33,257 nt of DNA from Natrinema versiforme JCM 10478 (GCF_000337195.1 NZ_AOID01000066.1:1-33257), one strand, 5' to 3'. Numbered from the stretch's first letter, positions 6,208 to 14,808 are shown. Made by a program: numbers and translations. Notes: generated by a model from the sequence alone, not told the origin.

Positions 6208-6220
6208 CGGGTTTGACCCG
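6208..6220. terminator. hairpin between convergent genes
   Basis: CGGGT (6208-6212), loop TTG, then ACCCG (6216-6220) lies between the stop of the zinc-finger gene and the stop of the minus-strand gene at 6231. It could act on both strands. The stem is only 5 bp and there is no long T run, so the call is tentative. Confidence 0.35.
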
Positions 6221-6230
6221 TATCCAGACG

Positions 6231-6494
6231 TTAGTCTTCTGGCGTCGTCACACGAAGGTCGCCGTCAACCTCGTAGAAGTAGCCTCGATCGATCAACCGG
6301 GAGAGTGCATGGGTTGCGTCCTCGGGTTCGAGGGCCAATTCATCGGTACTGTGGAGAACCTCGAGCGCTTGCTCTCGCGGAATCGACTGGATGTCTTCTG
6401 TCTCAATTGAGTTACGACTGTGAGTACAGAGGACATCGTACGCGTCTAGGATCCACTCTGGAAGCGGTGGCCGTGGATCAGAGAGATCGTTCAT
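6231..6494 (-). CDS. conserved haloarchaeal protein, 87 aa
   Basis: From ATG 6494 the protein reads MNDLSDPRPPLPEWILDAYD and continues VLCTHSRNSIETEDIQSIP, then LEPEDATHALSRLIDRGYFY and EVDGDLRVTTPED. It resembles a recurring haloarchaeal hypothetical protein found beside small zinc-finger genes on mobile DNA. The helical first half and the closing LIDRGYFYEVDGDLRV hairpin look like a winged-helix domain, so DNA binding is possible, but this is inference. The open frame extends 47 codons upstream, without family resemblance, so the internal ATG is preferred. It is convergent with the zinc-finger gene. Confidence 0.65.
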   Translation of the reverse strand: MNDLSDPRPPLPEWILDAYDVLCTHSRNSIETEDIQSIPREQALEVLHSTDELALEPEDATHALSRLIDRGYFYEVDGDLRVTTPED

Positions 6495-6755
6495 CTCGAC
6501 GTCGTACCCCCATTCTTTGCTATCGGCTTGCTTAAGCGTATTCCTCAGCGAGGAACAGGTCTGACTCGTGAGGAACCACCCAGTCTCGGGGACTCCGTCG
6601 AACAAACGGAGACTGAGAACCCTGATCAGAACCAACTCGTCACAACCGATTCCCTGACTTGAAATCTGAGTTGTTTTTTACGCCTGATGGGTGAGGCGCG
6701 ACGATGTGTACCTCGAGAGTACCCATGAGTACAGATTACCTGATCCACCGAGATC
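6495..6755. other. gene-free stretch before TnpB remnant
   Basis: About 260 bases with no supported gene. Open frames here are short and unlike any family. CTCCGT/ACGGAG can form a small hairpin near 6591-6610. A TTTTTT run lies near 6674. Nothing else is visible. Confidence 0.4.
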
Positions 6756-6759
6756 AGCG

Positions 6760-7000
6760 CCATGACCCGAGGAGAACATAAGTAAGACGTGTCCGTGTTG
6801 CGGGCAGGTTCGTGACAGCAACCTGTGGAGCGTGGTCTGTGCATTTGTTCGTCGTGCGAGACGACGATGAACGCAGACGTGGTGGGGTGGACATTCGTCG
6901 AAAGATAACCCAGATTTCTCCAACGGAGGATATGAGTAACAGCTGGTTCGCACATCCTGGATTCTTCTTGTTCGACCGCGAGAGCGTCGTTTCAGACGAG
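6760..7000 (+). pseudogene. TnpB C-terminal remnant (IS200/IS605 family)
   Basis: PEENISKTCPCCGQVRDSN at about 6764-6820, then CSSCETTMNADVVGW at about 6850-6895 in another frame, are the paired CxxC zinc finger and the NADVxG motif of a TnpB C-terminus. TEDMSNSWFAHPGFFLFDRE (about 6925-6990) matches the usual final segment that ends in LFDRESGRF. TGA just before the first motif, a frame change between the zinc-finger halves and a TAA after TFVER show that it is dead. The RuvC-like nuclease domain, about 300 residues, is missing and no left end is visible. The element entered on the plus strand and is now a stub next to the ABC-permease operon. Confidence 0.75.
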
Positions 7001-7071
7001 GGAGTAGAGAGATACTATAAATTCCAATATCCCAATGTCTGGTTTCCTCCAGCTTTAGCCATCGGGGAATG

Positions 7072-8319
7072 TCAATGAAGCAATTCGAGTGGGGGAACAC
7101 GGCTAATCTTCCAGCCAGCAGTAGCTGCAGCAATTGTTCCGATAACTACGGCAATCCCAAGAGCCCCCGCATAAATCCACGGTGCAGTTTGCACGAGACC
7201 ATCAAAGCCAACAATGGTTGCTGCGAGACGATTGAGTACAGCGACAGCAGGCGGAGTGAGTAGGACACCTGCTCCTCCACCAAGAATTCCGATTATGAGT
7301 CCCTGTCCAACCACTGTTGCAATAAGCAGCGATGACGAGATACCTTGAGCAGTAAGCGCTGCAAACGTTTGGCGTTGTTGGTGAATCACAAGCGATAGAA
7401 GTGACATTGTTAGTGCGACACCAGCACTAATTGCCAAGAAAACAAGCACCCCTGCAGCTGCGAGTAAAAGCACTTGTTCTTGTAATACAGATGAGAGTTG
7501 CTCTTGATTCGACCGGATTTCGTATTCGGGATACGATTCTTCTAAGTCTTGCTGGACTGTGTCGACAGAACTACCATCCTCAACGGTTATCGTAATGAAC
7601 GTTGCCGGTTCAGTTTGTGTATTACCGGTGACTTCATGTAGTTCACTGAGTGGCATCGTCACTGTTGGCGTGCCGAGCATCTGTTCGAACGTCGGAGATA
7701 TTCCGACAATCGTAAATTCATTTCCCCTCGCAGCAGCCAGTGATCCGCCAATGTGGATGGTGTCACCGATTCCGACATCTAATTCATTAGCTGTTTCTTC
7801 ATCAATTAAGACTTTATTCGTCATCTCCCCCTCATATGTCCCATTAGCGTAATGAGGGTCTCCTTGAATCGAGTCGCCATCTGTTACGTGAATTGCTGGA
7901 CCACCCTGTGGCGTTCCCGTTGCAATAAACGTATTAAACTCACCACTACTATTTGTACCAGCATATACCGTATCAAAAGCTAATGGAATCGCGTGAGAGA
8001 CTCCCTCTTGAGACTCCATTTCGGTAGAGAGGTTTCGAGAGTCATAAAGTGTGTTTTCGAATCCACCACCACCTGCAGATGTGATTCGAGTCTCCCCTGC
8101 TGTAACCCATAAATCTCGTTCAGCGGCATTAAATTGCTGTTCTCCGGTTTCAAGAACACCGATACCTGTTCCAGCAAGTAACGTTATTGCGAGAACAGCG
8201 AGCGCAACACCGATTATCGCTAATAAGAGTCGGAGTTTTTGTTGTCGGAATTGAGCGATAGTAAGACTTCCTGCGGTACGAAGCCGAAGAAGGCTATCAG
8301 AGAGCCATTTAAACATCAT
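7072..8319 (-). CDS. FtsX/MacB-like ABC permease, set 1, second
   Basis: This is a 415-residue permease. A transmembrane segment at about 28-52 (LLLAIIGVALAVLAITLLAG) is followed by a roughly 220-residue extracellular MacB-type domain. Three more segments follow at about 280-400 (LLLAAAGVLVFLAISAGVAL, LIIGILGGGAGVLLTPPAVA, IYAGALGIAVVIGTIAAATA). That 1+3 layout defines the FtsX/MacB superfamily, whose members transmit force across the membrane or export lipoproteins and peptides rather than forming a classic pore. The start overlaps the stop of the upstream permease by 4 bases, so the two are coupled. It closely parallels the permease at 15848-17080: both contain the pattern DPHYANGTY or DSHYANGTY and VTMPLSEL or VTMPISEL. 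Codon use is more A/T-rich than in that copy. Confidence 0.85.
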   Translation of the reverse strand: MMFKWLSDSLLRLRTAGSLTIAQFRQQKLRLLLAIIGVALAVLAITLLAGTGIGVLETGEQQFNAAERDLWVTAGETRITSAGGGGFENTLYDSRNLSTEMESQEGVSHAIPLAFDTVYAGTNSSGEFNTFIATGTPQGGPAIHVTDGDSIQGDPHYANGTYEGEMTNKVLIDEETANELDVGIGDTIHIGGSLAAARGNEFTIVGISPTFEQMLGTPTVTMPLSELHEVTGNTQTEPATFITITVEDGSSVDTVQQDLEESYPEYEIRSNQEQLSSVLQEQVLLLAAAGVLVFLAISAGVALTMSLLSLVIHQQRQTFAALTAQGISSSLLIATVVGQGLIIGILGGGAGVLLTPPAVAVLNRLAATIVGFDGLVQTAPWIYAGALGIAVVIGTIAAATAGWKISRVPPLELLH

Positions 8320-9530
8320 GGGACACCTCCTGAAACACGGCGAGCTGCCACCAGTAGAAACGGTAATGAAAGCAGGCCAATTAATAGCGCAACGGAGATT
8401 CCATACCCAACAAACAGGGGATGAGAGACCGCTATTGGCTCAGTCGTTATTGTCCGAGTTGCGGCAATATTCATCAGTCGAATGCCGACTAGGCCACTAA
8501 CTGCACCAAGTAATCCTCCAACCCCCGTCATCACAATTGTCTGAACACCCACTAATTTGAGTTGGCTTTTAGTAGAAATTCCCATTGCAGATAAGATCGC
8601 TAATTGCTGGCGATCCGCAACGATCTCAAGCCCCGATGTTGTGACAACAAATAGCAACCCAATAGAAAGCGATACGAGGAACGCGGTAAGCGCAAGTGCT
8701 AACGACAAATCAGAATCACGCGTGTTACTTGCAGTCATTTCGCCACGAGAACGAACAGAGGAGTCCGGATAGATTTCCTGAAGATCACTCTGAACAGTTG
8801 GTGAGTTTGTACCAACAACGAATTGTTCCGCCTGATCATACGTTGTAGAGCCCGTTAGGGATTGTAATTCACTCAGTTGGACAAGTGCTGTCGGGACATT
8901 ACCAACAGAGCGAGATTGATTGTCAACAGCTGTGACAGTAAAGGAGTTGTTGCCGGCGACTGATATTGGATCGCCGGACGAGACAGAGAGAGTTTCGGCT
9001 GCACTCTGTGAAAGCACAGTATTCCCGGTCCATTCGCCCTTGTACTCTCCATTCGCGTAGTATGGATCGTTAGGGGTGAGTGGGCTAGAGCCGAGGCCAG
9101 AAACCCGATCTAGTTCGGGAGTATTTATAATTCCGACAACGAGAATATATTCCTTTGTCTCGTTAGTCCCCATTTGAAGTACTTGTGACAGTACTGGTGT
9201 CGCAGACTCCACCTCCTCGTGTTCACGGATACGATTGTTCGTCTCATGGACTGAACTGAACTGCGGATTATCAGTCGCAATCAACGGTGATTCTGGACTA
9301 TTTGTATCAGGGACAATCCAATAATCAATATCTTCATCGTACACCGTTGTACTAGTAGCAAGGCCGACACCGAGACTAGTGACCATGACCAGCAATGCAA
9401 TCACTATAGCTACGCCAAGAACGCTAAATCGAATCCGCTGTTTTGCCGTATAAGTTGCACGTGATGCCGTTCGGCGAATCCCAACGGAAACAAGTCCAAG
9501 CCACCGGATAAGCAACTTACGAATCTTCAT
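8316..9530 (-). CDS. FtsX/MacB-like ABC permease, set 1, first
   Basis: The protein is a 404-residue permease with one N-terminal membrane segment (SVLGVAIVIALLVMVTSLGV), a large extracellular domain and three C-terminal segments (LALTAFLVSLSIGLLFVVTT, TIVMTGVGGLLGAVSGLVGI, GISVALLIGLLSLPFLLVAA). It overlaps the ATPase gene by 14 bases upstream and the second permease by 4 bases downstream, so the three genes are one transcript. The extracellular part carries DDxDYWIVPDTNSPES and DPYYANGEYKG, patterns mirrored in the permease at 17083-18429. The heterodimer of the two permeases with a dimer of the ATPase is the expected assembly, by analogy with MacB/LolCDE-type transporters. The substrate is unknown. 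Confidence 0.85.
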   Translation of the reverse strand: MKIRKLLIRWLGLVSVGIRRTASRATYTAKQRIRFSVLGVAIVIALLVMVTSLGVGLATSTTVYDEDIDYWIVPDTNSPESPLIATDNPQFSSVHETNNRIREHEEVESATPVLSQVLQMGTNETKEYILVVGIINTPELDRVSGLGSSPLTPNDPYYANGEYKGEWTGNTVLSQSAAETLSVSSGDPISVAGNNSFTVTAVDNQSRSVGNVPTALVQLSELQSLTGSTTYDQAEQFVVGTNSPTVQSDLQEIYPDSSVRSRGEMTASNTRDSDLSLALALTAFLVSLSIGLLFVVTTSGLEIVADRQQLAILSAMGISTKSQLKLVGVQTIVMTGVGGLLGAVSGLVGIRLMNIAATRTITTEPIAVSHPLFVGYGISVALLIGLLSLPFLLVAARRVSGGVP

Positions 9531-10302
9531 CAGAGGAAGACTCTTGTTTCAGACGGTTAGTGACAGTTCCATCGCGTAGTTGGATTAGGCGATCACAGAT
9601 CTCAAGGGTTTCATGATCATGTGATGCTAGAACGACAGCGCGATTCTCTGCAACTTCTTTGAAGGCCTGCAGAATGGTTCGACCGGTGTCCGTGTCTAGT
9701 TCACCAGTTGGCTCATCAGCAACCACGAGATCCGGATCCGTTATCAGTGCACGGGCAATCGCAACACGCTGTTGTTCTCCTCCGCTAAGCTCTCCCGGAC
9801 GATGTGTAATGCGGTCCCCAAGTCCAACACGTTCAAGCAGTTCAGTCGCTTGTCGTCGACGTTGTTGTTTACCAATGCCCAGTTCGACAAGGGGGAGCGC
9901 GACGTTTGCGCGAGCTGAAAGGGAATCGAGTAGATGAAATTGTTGGAAAATGATGCCGATGTGCTTGAGTCGATGCCGCGTTCGATTTCGTTTCGACAGT
10001 GTTGCAAGATCAGTCTCCTGAAACAACACGCTACCTTCAGTTGGGCGTTCCAATCCAGCAAGGATGTGCAGCAACGTTGATTTCCCGCTCCCACTTGGAC
10101 CTGCGAGACCAACTATCTCCTCATTTGATATATCAAGTGAGGCAGAATCAACTGCACTGACAGTCGGTGGTTCTGAACGACCAAGGACTCGAGCAAGACG
10201 ACCAGGCTCAGATCCTCGCTGATAAACTTTCGTCACGTCATTTGCTGTGACGATAGTGGAGGGAGAAGATGTTTTCATGTCCGGTGCGGCGGACCTAGCC
10301 AT
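9517..10302 (-). CDS. ABC transporter ATPase (LolD/MacB type), set 1
   Basis: The 261-residue ATPase has a complete nucleotide-binding domain. Walker A is GPSGSGKST (about residues 69-77), the Q-loop is IIFQQFHLL, the signature is [15 protein letters not shown], Walker B is [12 protein letters not shown], and the switch histidine is in LASHDHET. These are hallmarks of the MacB/LolD/FtsE subfamily, which powers FtsX-like permeases. ATG 10302 is used here; ATG 10278 (MKTSSPSTI) is an alternative. An A/T-rich GTTAATTAT on the coding strand at about 10324-10333 lies 22-30 nt upstream and probably is the operon's TATA box. The IS6-type remnant begins only 60 bases upstream. Confidence 0.9.
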   Translation of the reverse strand: MARSAAPDMKTSSPSTIVTANDVTKVYQRGSEPGRLARVLGRSEPPTVSAVDSASLDISNEEIVGLAGPSGSGKSTLLHILAGLERPTEGSVLFQETDLATLSKRNRTRHRLKHIGIIFQQFHLLDSLSARANVALPLVELGIGKQQRRRQATELLERVGLGDRITHRPGELSGGEQQRVAIARALITDPDLVVADEPTGELDTDTGRTILQAFKEVAENRAVVLASHDHETLEICDRLIQLRDGTVTNRLKQESSSDEDS

Positions 10303-10323
10303 ATCTCTGGGACAGGACTATGG

Positions 10324-10333
10324 ATAATTAACT
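10324..10333 (-). promoter_or_regulatory. TATA-like box for ABC set 1
   Basis: On the minus strand GTTAATTAT lies 22-31 nt before ATG 10302, as expected for a nearly leaderless haloarchaeal transcript. The nearby IS end may contribute to this promoter. Confidence 0.4.
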
Positions 10334-10362
10334 GTTCCGCTTAATTGATAGACAGCTACCAC

Positions 10363-11050
10363 GGCACCGTCTAGTTTAGCACCTCCGCTGGCGTCTGTCC
10401 GTTGAGTGACTGGTGCGGTCGCTGTGTGTTATAGTAGTGTACGTACTGTTCAAGCCACTCTCTGACGCTCACCCGACTGCCGACCCACGAGTTATGGAAG
10501 CGGTCGATCCGCATTTTGAGCGTATGAAACCACTTTTCGATGTGGTTTCGATCAACGTAGTCGAGGTGACCGCTCAATCCTAATCGAGAGAGGGCAGTCA
10601 GATAGCCAGCACCATCGACGAGAAACTCAGCGTCGGAGAGATCGTGTTTCTCGGTGAGTCCATGCAGAAACGCAGCAGCTGGATCGGTGCCTCGCCGTCC
10701 AAAGAGCGGTACATCGAGAATGAGTTTCGTGTCGAGGTCTATTGCAGCGTACATCCAAGACCGGTCGCCGTTAATCCTGATAGCGGTTTCATCAACCGCG
10801 ACCCGCGACGGCTTCGCCGTCCTCAGAACGCGAAGCGTTCTGATGGGCCGCACGAGAGCTTTGCTCTCGTGGATGTCGGCGGGTCCGGCACGTTGTCAGC
10901 CAGCCGATGTACCCAGTTCCAGATCGCTTGATGAGAGGGTTCAACGCCGAGTGAGCGGAGAATAGCTTGTGTCTCCCGAAGCGAACAATCGGTCGCGTAG
11001 AGTGGGACGGTGAACGCCCTGACGGGGTCGCCGTCCGCTCAACCCATAAG
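10363..11050 (-). pseudogene. IS6-type transposase, truncated and interrupted
   Basis: The C-terminal two thirds is intact from 10853 to 10371: AKPSRVAVDETAIRINGDRS, LDTKLILDVPLFGRRGTDPA, LVDGAGYLTAL and RNHIEKWFHTLKMRIDRFHN. This is an IS6-family DDE transposase with D in VDETA, D in FLVDG and E in NHIEKW. Upstream, in other frames, the helix-turn-helix part is readable (CSLRETQAILRSLGVEPSHQ, then WNWVHRLADNVPDPPT), with a further shift near WVERTATP. A 56-nt palindromic insertion splits PDPPT from AKPSR. The first 25-30 residues and the right terminal repeat are missing. The left end carries GGCACCGTCTAGTTT at 10363-10377, which overlaps the stop codon. The copy is dead. Confidence 0.85.
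10807..10871. repeat. cluster of three perfect palindromes in transposase
   Basis: Three perfect hairpins with 3-nt loops stand almost back to back: GACGGC-TTC-GCCGTC (10807-10821), TCAGAACGC-GAA-GCGTTCTGA (10823-10843) and CACGAGAGC-TTT-GCTCTCGTG (10851-10871). The last two, with flanks, make up a 56-nt segment that is absent from the expected protein between PDPPT and AKPSR, so they look inserted. The first overlaps codons for TAKPSR. This resembles the small palindromic elements that invade coding sequence in other prokaryotes. Confidence 0.7.
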
Positions 11051-11090
11051 AAATACTATAACAGAAAATCTGAGAGATTGGCGACAGCTA

Positions 11091-13256
11091 CTACGAAGAT
11101 TGTCGGCGGAGCGCCAGCAGTGCTACTGATAGCGCCACGACAGTAACAATAAGCCCAAATCCGGGAACCGGTAATAGGCCTCCGCCATCACTGTCACTCC
11201 CGTCACTGTCTCCATCTCCGTCCTCACCGCTTCCATCACTGTCTCCGGTGTCACCGCCCTCTCCTTCAACTGTGATCGTCACAGAGTCGCTGTCTACTTC
11301 ATCAGCGTCATTCGTAACCGTCAACTCAGCCGTATATTCACCACTCTCCGTAAGGGTGGTAGTCACAGTTTCGCCGGAAAGGGTCTGATCACCGATTTCC
11401 CACTGGTAATCGACAATCTCGCCGTACCGGTTCTCAGAACTGGACCCATCGAGTTCGACTTCGCCACCGGCATCAATCGTCGTCGATGAGGCCGTTGCAT
11501 CTGCGGCTGGCTCACTTACTGCGCTAACCGAGAAATATGAGAATCCAGGTGTCTCAGCTTCTAGCACAACCACATCATCACGTTTCTCAACGAGAGTAGT
11601 TTGAAGGCCTTGCCACTTCCCCTTCTCATCGTTGTAACGGTTGACGCGGAGGTCCTCGGCATCGGCATCGATCTCCTCAAGACGGGCGGTTGAAACCTTT
11701 GTACGGATTGTCGCGCTCGTGTTCTTCGCATTATCCGGGACAACAATCTCGGACACTGATGCAGAGACACCGGGGGATGGCCCAGTCTCATTAGGTTCGC
11801 GGTCAAGATCGCGACTGGTCACATCGCCGGTGATGTCAGAGCTATCAAAGACAATCTGCTCAACATTCGTCTTCTCGAACGATGCTGTCGCCTTCCCTTT
11901 CTCCGTATCAACTACTGGGGTCGATTTCTCTTCTTCTGTCACAGTGGCGTTATCGTCATCTCCATCACCAGGGGTAGGATCCGGATCACCGTCATCGTCG
12001 TCACCGCCACCACCGCCACTACTCTCTACTTCAAGCATCCCGGTATTTACCTGAATTTGATCGCTTGAGGAACCAGATGCAACGTGGATCCAGCGGTAGT
12101 CCGTTTCTGTCCAGTTGTCATATGTTTCTACAGTCAGGGTCGTGGTTTCATCTGCTTGGACCGCAGTACTAGAGGCATCAAGGCTGATCCCATCACCGGA
12201 TACCTGCGTTCCTGGTTCGTCCACATCTGCATTATTTGAGAGGAAGCTAACGACATTGCCAAATTGGACGAGCCCTGTCCCAGTCCGACTTTCTAATGAC
12301 TGTCCGAAGAATGTTACATCGTCCTGAAGATTCTGCACACCGTTGACTTCCTTAATATCGTGCTTGATTGTAACATCTTCAGTTGAGAGATCCTTGCTCA
12401 ATTGTTCACTGATATTAACAGCCATTGTACTCTTAGTGAACGAGTTTTCTTCATAGAGCACGACGGAATGTGAGGTTTCACCACTCAATTCGGCTGCATT
12501 GACATTGAAGTCAATATCTTCACCTGGTTCTGCCGAGTTCGGAGCCGTTACATCAGATGGACTGTTCTGTGCGGCGAGTTGCTCAACACCGACAATCGTT
12601 GTTTCACCGTTGATCTCGAGGTCATCCTTCTTACCATCACCATCCTCATCAGTGGCCTCAAGGTTGTCACCAGTCGCAAGCACATACATATATTGACCAG
12701 GCTTGTCCGGTGTGACCGGTGTCGTTAGGTTGCCGTCTCCATCGAATTTAACGGAGTGGTTGAGACTAAACGAAACGTTATCGTTTAGGTTATCGATATT
12801 TTTGGACGTGAGCTCGTCCATTAATTCTTGGCCGGTTGTTGGTACATCACTCAAATCGTTTTCACTCACATCTTCCTCAAGATAGCCGGTGAGAAGCTGG
12901 ACATCATCCCTGGATTCGAAGTTACTTGTATCAGTATGTTCTCCGAATGTAAGCGGTATTTCCTCGTTCGTCTCGAATACCGCAAGAGTATCACGGTGTA
13001 AGCTGGAATCACCGCGTTCTGTTTCTGCACCAAGCCACAGATTATCGACAGTGACTGCGCCTGTCGCGCTTGTATTTGCGCGAAGTGAGATCGGTGATCG
13101 GTCCCATACTGTTATGTTCTCTGTGGTATCAATATACTCACCGTTCGATGCTGTTGATGCGGCCGTGCTAGTTCCACCCACCACCCCGGCGATCGGAGTG
13201 AGAATCATCATAGCACACACAAGGAGTGTGATGATGAATCGCTTATGTCTCGACAT
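11091..13256 (-). CDS. PGF-CTERM surface protein with PKD domain, 721 aa
   Basis: An N-terminal signal peptide (FIITLLVCAMMILTPIAGVV) is followed by a long extracellular region with many N-glycosylation sequons. A Gly/Asp-rich linker lies at about 435-460 (GGGGGDDDDGDPDPTPGDGD). A PGF-pre-PGF-type domain ends in ETPGFSYFSVSAVSEPA. Next is a PKD domain (STTIDAGGEVELDGSSSENR, then YTAELTVTNDADEVDSDSVT) and a Ser/Gly/Asp linker. The terminal LLPVPGFGLIVTVVALSVAL with basic tail LRRQSS is a PGF-CTERM signal. Archaeosortase A would cut and lipid-anchor the protein to the outer face of the membrane. It is the largest protein here. It lies between two inverted IS6 remnants and between the two ABC-FtsX sets. 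Ligand or structural role is unknown. Confidence 0.85.
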   Translation of the reverse strand: MSRHKRFIITLLVCAMMILTPIAGVVGGTSTAASTASNGEYIDTTENITVWDRSPISLRANTSATGAVTVDNLWLGAETERGDSSLHRDTLAVFETNEEIPLTFGEHTDTSNFESRDDVQLLTGYLEEDVSENDLSDVPTTGQELMDELTSKNIDNLNDNVSFSLNHSVKFDGDGNLTTPVTPDKPGQYMYVLATGDNLEATDEDGDGKKDDLEINGETTIVGVEQLAAQNSPSDVTAPNSAEPGEDIDFNVNAAELSGETSHSVVLYEENSFTKSTMAVNISEQLSKDLSTEDVTIKHDIKEVNGVQNLQDDVTFFGQSLESRTGTGLVQFGNVVSFLSNNADVDEPGTQVSGDGISLDASSTAVQADETTTLTVETYDNWTETDYRWIHVASGSSSDQIQVNTGMLEVESSGGGGGDDDDGDPDPTPGDGDDDNATVTEEEKSTPVVDTEKGKATASFEKTNVEQIVFDSSDITGDVTSRDLDREPNETGPSPGVSASVSEIVVPDNAKNTSATIRTKVSTARLEEIDADAEDLRVNRYNDEKGKWQGLQTTLVEKRDDVVVLEAETPGFSYFSVSAVSEPAADATASSTTIDAGGEVELDGSSSENRYGEIVDYQWEIGDQTLSGETVTTTLTESGEYTAELTVTNDADEVDSDSVTITVEGEGGDTGDSDGSGEDGDGDSDGSDSDGGGLLPVPGFGLIVTVVALSVALLALRRQSS

Positions 13257-13279
13257 ATACTACATGGTTACACTCAACC

Positions 13280-13288
13280 ATTTTAATG
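13280..13288 (-). promoter_or_regulatory. TATA box of PGF-CTERM gene
   Basis: On the minus strand CATTAAAAT lies about 25-32 nt before ATG 13256, matching a haloarchaeal TATA box for a leaderless or short-leader mRNA. The IS6-type terminal repeat begins only 14 nt farther upstream. Confidence 0.5.
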
Positions 13289-13301
13289 TTATCGGGTAGA
13301 C

Positions 13302-13592
13302 GGCACTGTCTAGTTAAGTTAGTTTAAGAAACGAGCAGATCACTGAATGAATTGGTTAAGATGCTCGCAGATCTGCTCAGTGAGCATTAGACGGAAAATT
13401 TAGAACAACCTTGGGGAACAAGCAGACCGCGATGCCTGTCGGATTGTTGCCTCCATCATATGGTTGTTCGCTTGGGGAGACAACAACGGCTCTCGCTGAA
13501 CTGGGCGTTAAATGGTCTCATGGGGAAGTCTGAGTTTGAAATGTCCGGATAGTTGGTAGCAGACGCGACCCACCGACATTCACGGGAGTCAA
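13302..13592 (+). pseudogene. IS6-type 5' remnant with terminal repeat
   Basis: GGCACTGTCTAGTTAAG at 13302-13318 matches the IS end at 10363 (GGCACCGTCTAGTTT). ATG 13361 then opens MLADLLSEH followed by TAG; in shifted frames CSLGETTTALAELGVKWSHG and DPPT are readable. These correspond to the N-terminal HTH part of the same transposase family found at 10363-11050. Stop codons and at least two frame changes make it dead. Homology stops just after DPPT, where GACATTCACGGGAGTCAAG resembles the start of the palindromic insertion of the other copy (GACATCCACGAGAGCAAAG). Everything downstream of the palindrome is lost. It lies between the stops of one secreted-protein gene and the promoter of the other. 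Confidence 0.75.
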
Positions 13593-13615
13593 GATGACGT
13601 TTAACTGTCAGTCTA

Positions 13616-14743
13616 TCACTGTGAGGCTCGGTACCCAACGATGAGCAGTGCGAGAAGTGTTAGGGCCGGAAACATCCCTGGGATTCCAGATGCGTCGTCC
13701 GTTTCTTCAGTCTCACCGGATGTATCCGATTCATTATTTGGCTCAAGTATCTGGTCTTGACCAGTGTCTGAGCTAGTGTTATTATCCCCATCATCAATTA
13801 CAGAATTTTCATCATTACTGTCGCCCCCGCCAGTGGAGTTAGTTTCGTTTCCAGTGTCTGTCTCATTTCCAGAGGGATCAGTGGTCGAGTTATTATCGTT
13901 TGACGGCTCAGATTCATTCCCAGTGTTGTCATCTGGTAAATCGCCGCTATTTCCACTACCGCCGCCAATATTTCCACCGGTACCATCTCCGCTGCCTGTA
14001 CCCTCCGATACCACTGTAAATGTTGCACCGTTATCAACCGCTACCGGTGCAGGATATCCCTGTGCTTCCTCTTCACCGAGTACACCACCGTAAACATTGT
14101 ATTCCCCTTCATCGAATTCGCCAGATTGGACGGTTGTACTGTACATACCATCTCCATCCGACTCTAACTCAAGCTCTGTTACTTCCTCACTGTCATCGTT
14201 CCAGATCGCGACATCAACTGTGTCGACATTTGATGCCGCCTCGGTAGGATCGATCGATGCAGTAAACTCAGCCTCTTCACCGGCTTCCACGGTTTCAGGG
14301 AACTCAACCGTCAAACCAAATTCCTGCACTACGACGGGATAAACCTCTTGTCGACCCTCCCCACGTGGTTCTAACGATAGCATATAGGTTCCCGGTTCAA
14401 GGTTGCTTGTGTCAAGTGCGTCGTCCTCAGTTCCCATTTTCACATGAGTTTTATCAGCGTTCCACACCTCGTCATACTCCGATTTCTCATCCGTATTATA
14501 CAAGAAGATACGGTACTGCTCCGAAGACGAGACTTGGATCTCGATCGGCTCGCCCGGCTCAATAACGCCGACACCATTAACCTGATATTCTGTTCCTTCG
14601 AGCTCAATCGTCTCCTCAGGCGTCGAAACTGAGTTAACGACTTCAAGACTGTAATCCGATTGTGATGCGACCGGTACGGCGACCGAAACCGTTGCAAGTA
14701 CCACTAAGACAACGGTTACAACTGAAAGGGGACCTGTTCGCAT
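13616..14743 (-). CDS. secreted, C-terminally anchored protein, 375 aa
   Basis: A Sec-type signal peptide ([20 protein letters not shown]) precedes two beta-sandwich-like modules: about residues 30-145 ([20 protein letters not shown], then [17 protein letters not shown]) and 146-245 ([20 protein letters not shown]). A low-complexity region of about 100 residues, rich in N, S, G, T and D with many N-x-S/T sequons, forms a glycosylated stalk. The last 25 residues ([17 protein letters not shown], then YRASQ) form a short hydrophobic helix plus basic residue, like a PGF-CTERM signal but with PGM instead of PGF. The first module resembles domains in other haloarchaeal envelope proteins. It is divergent from the TFB gene, with 88 bases between starts. 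Function unknown. Confidence 0.8.
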   Translation of the reverse strand: MRTGPLSVVTVVLVVLATVSVAVPVASQSDYSLEVVNSVSTPEETIELEGTEYQVNGVGVIEPGEPIEIQVSSSEQYRIFLYNTDEKSEYDEVWNADKTHVKMGTEDDALDTSNLEPGTYMLSLEPRGEGRQEVYPVVVQEFGLTVEFPETVEAGEEAEFTASIDPTEAASNVDTVDVAIWNDDSEEVTELELESDGDGMYSTTVQSGEFDEGEYNVYGGVLGEEEAQGYPAPVAVDNGATFTVVSEGTGSGDGTGGNIGGGSGNSGDLPDDNTGNESEPSNDNNSTTDPSGNETDTGNETNSTGGGDSNDENSVIDDGDNNTSSDTGQDQILEPNNESDTSGETEETDDASGIPGMFPALTLLALLIVGYRASQ

Positions 14744-14760
14744 AGACTACTTTTCCAACA

Positions 14761-14772
14761 TTACGAATAAAG
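14761..14772 (-). promoter_or_regulatory. TATA box of 375-aa secreted protein
   Basis: CTTTATTCG on the minus strand within 14761-14772 lies 20-28 nt before ATG 14743. It shares the 88-bp divergent intergenic region with the TFB promoter. Confidence 0.5.
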
Positions 14773-14800
14773 TCTTTCCGCTGTTACGCGCGAACAAGGG

Positions 14801-14808
14801 CTTAAAGA
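14801..14808 (+). promoter_or_regulatory. TATA box of TFB gene
   Basis: CTTAAAGA at 14801-14808 lies 24-31 nt before ATG 14832, fitting a near-leaderless transcript. The back-to-back promoters could let the TFB influence the divergent secreted-protein gene. Confidence 0.5.
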
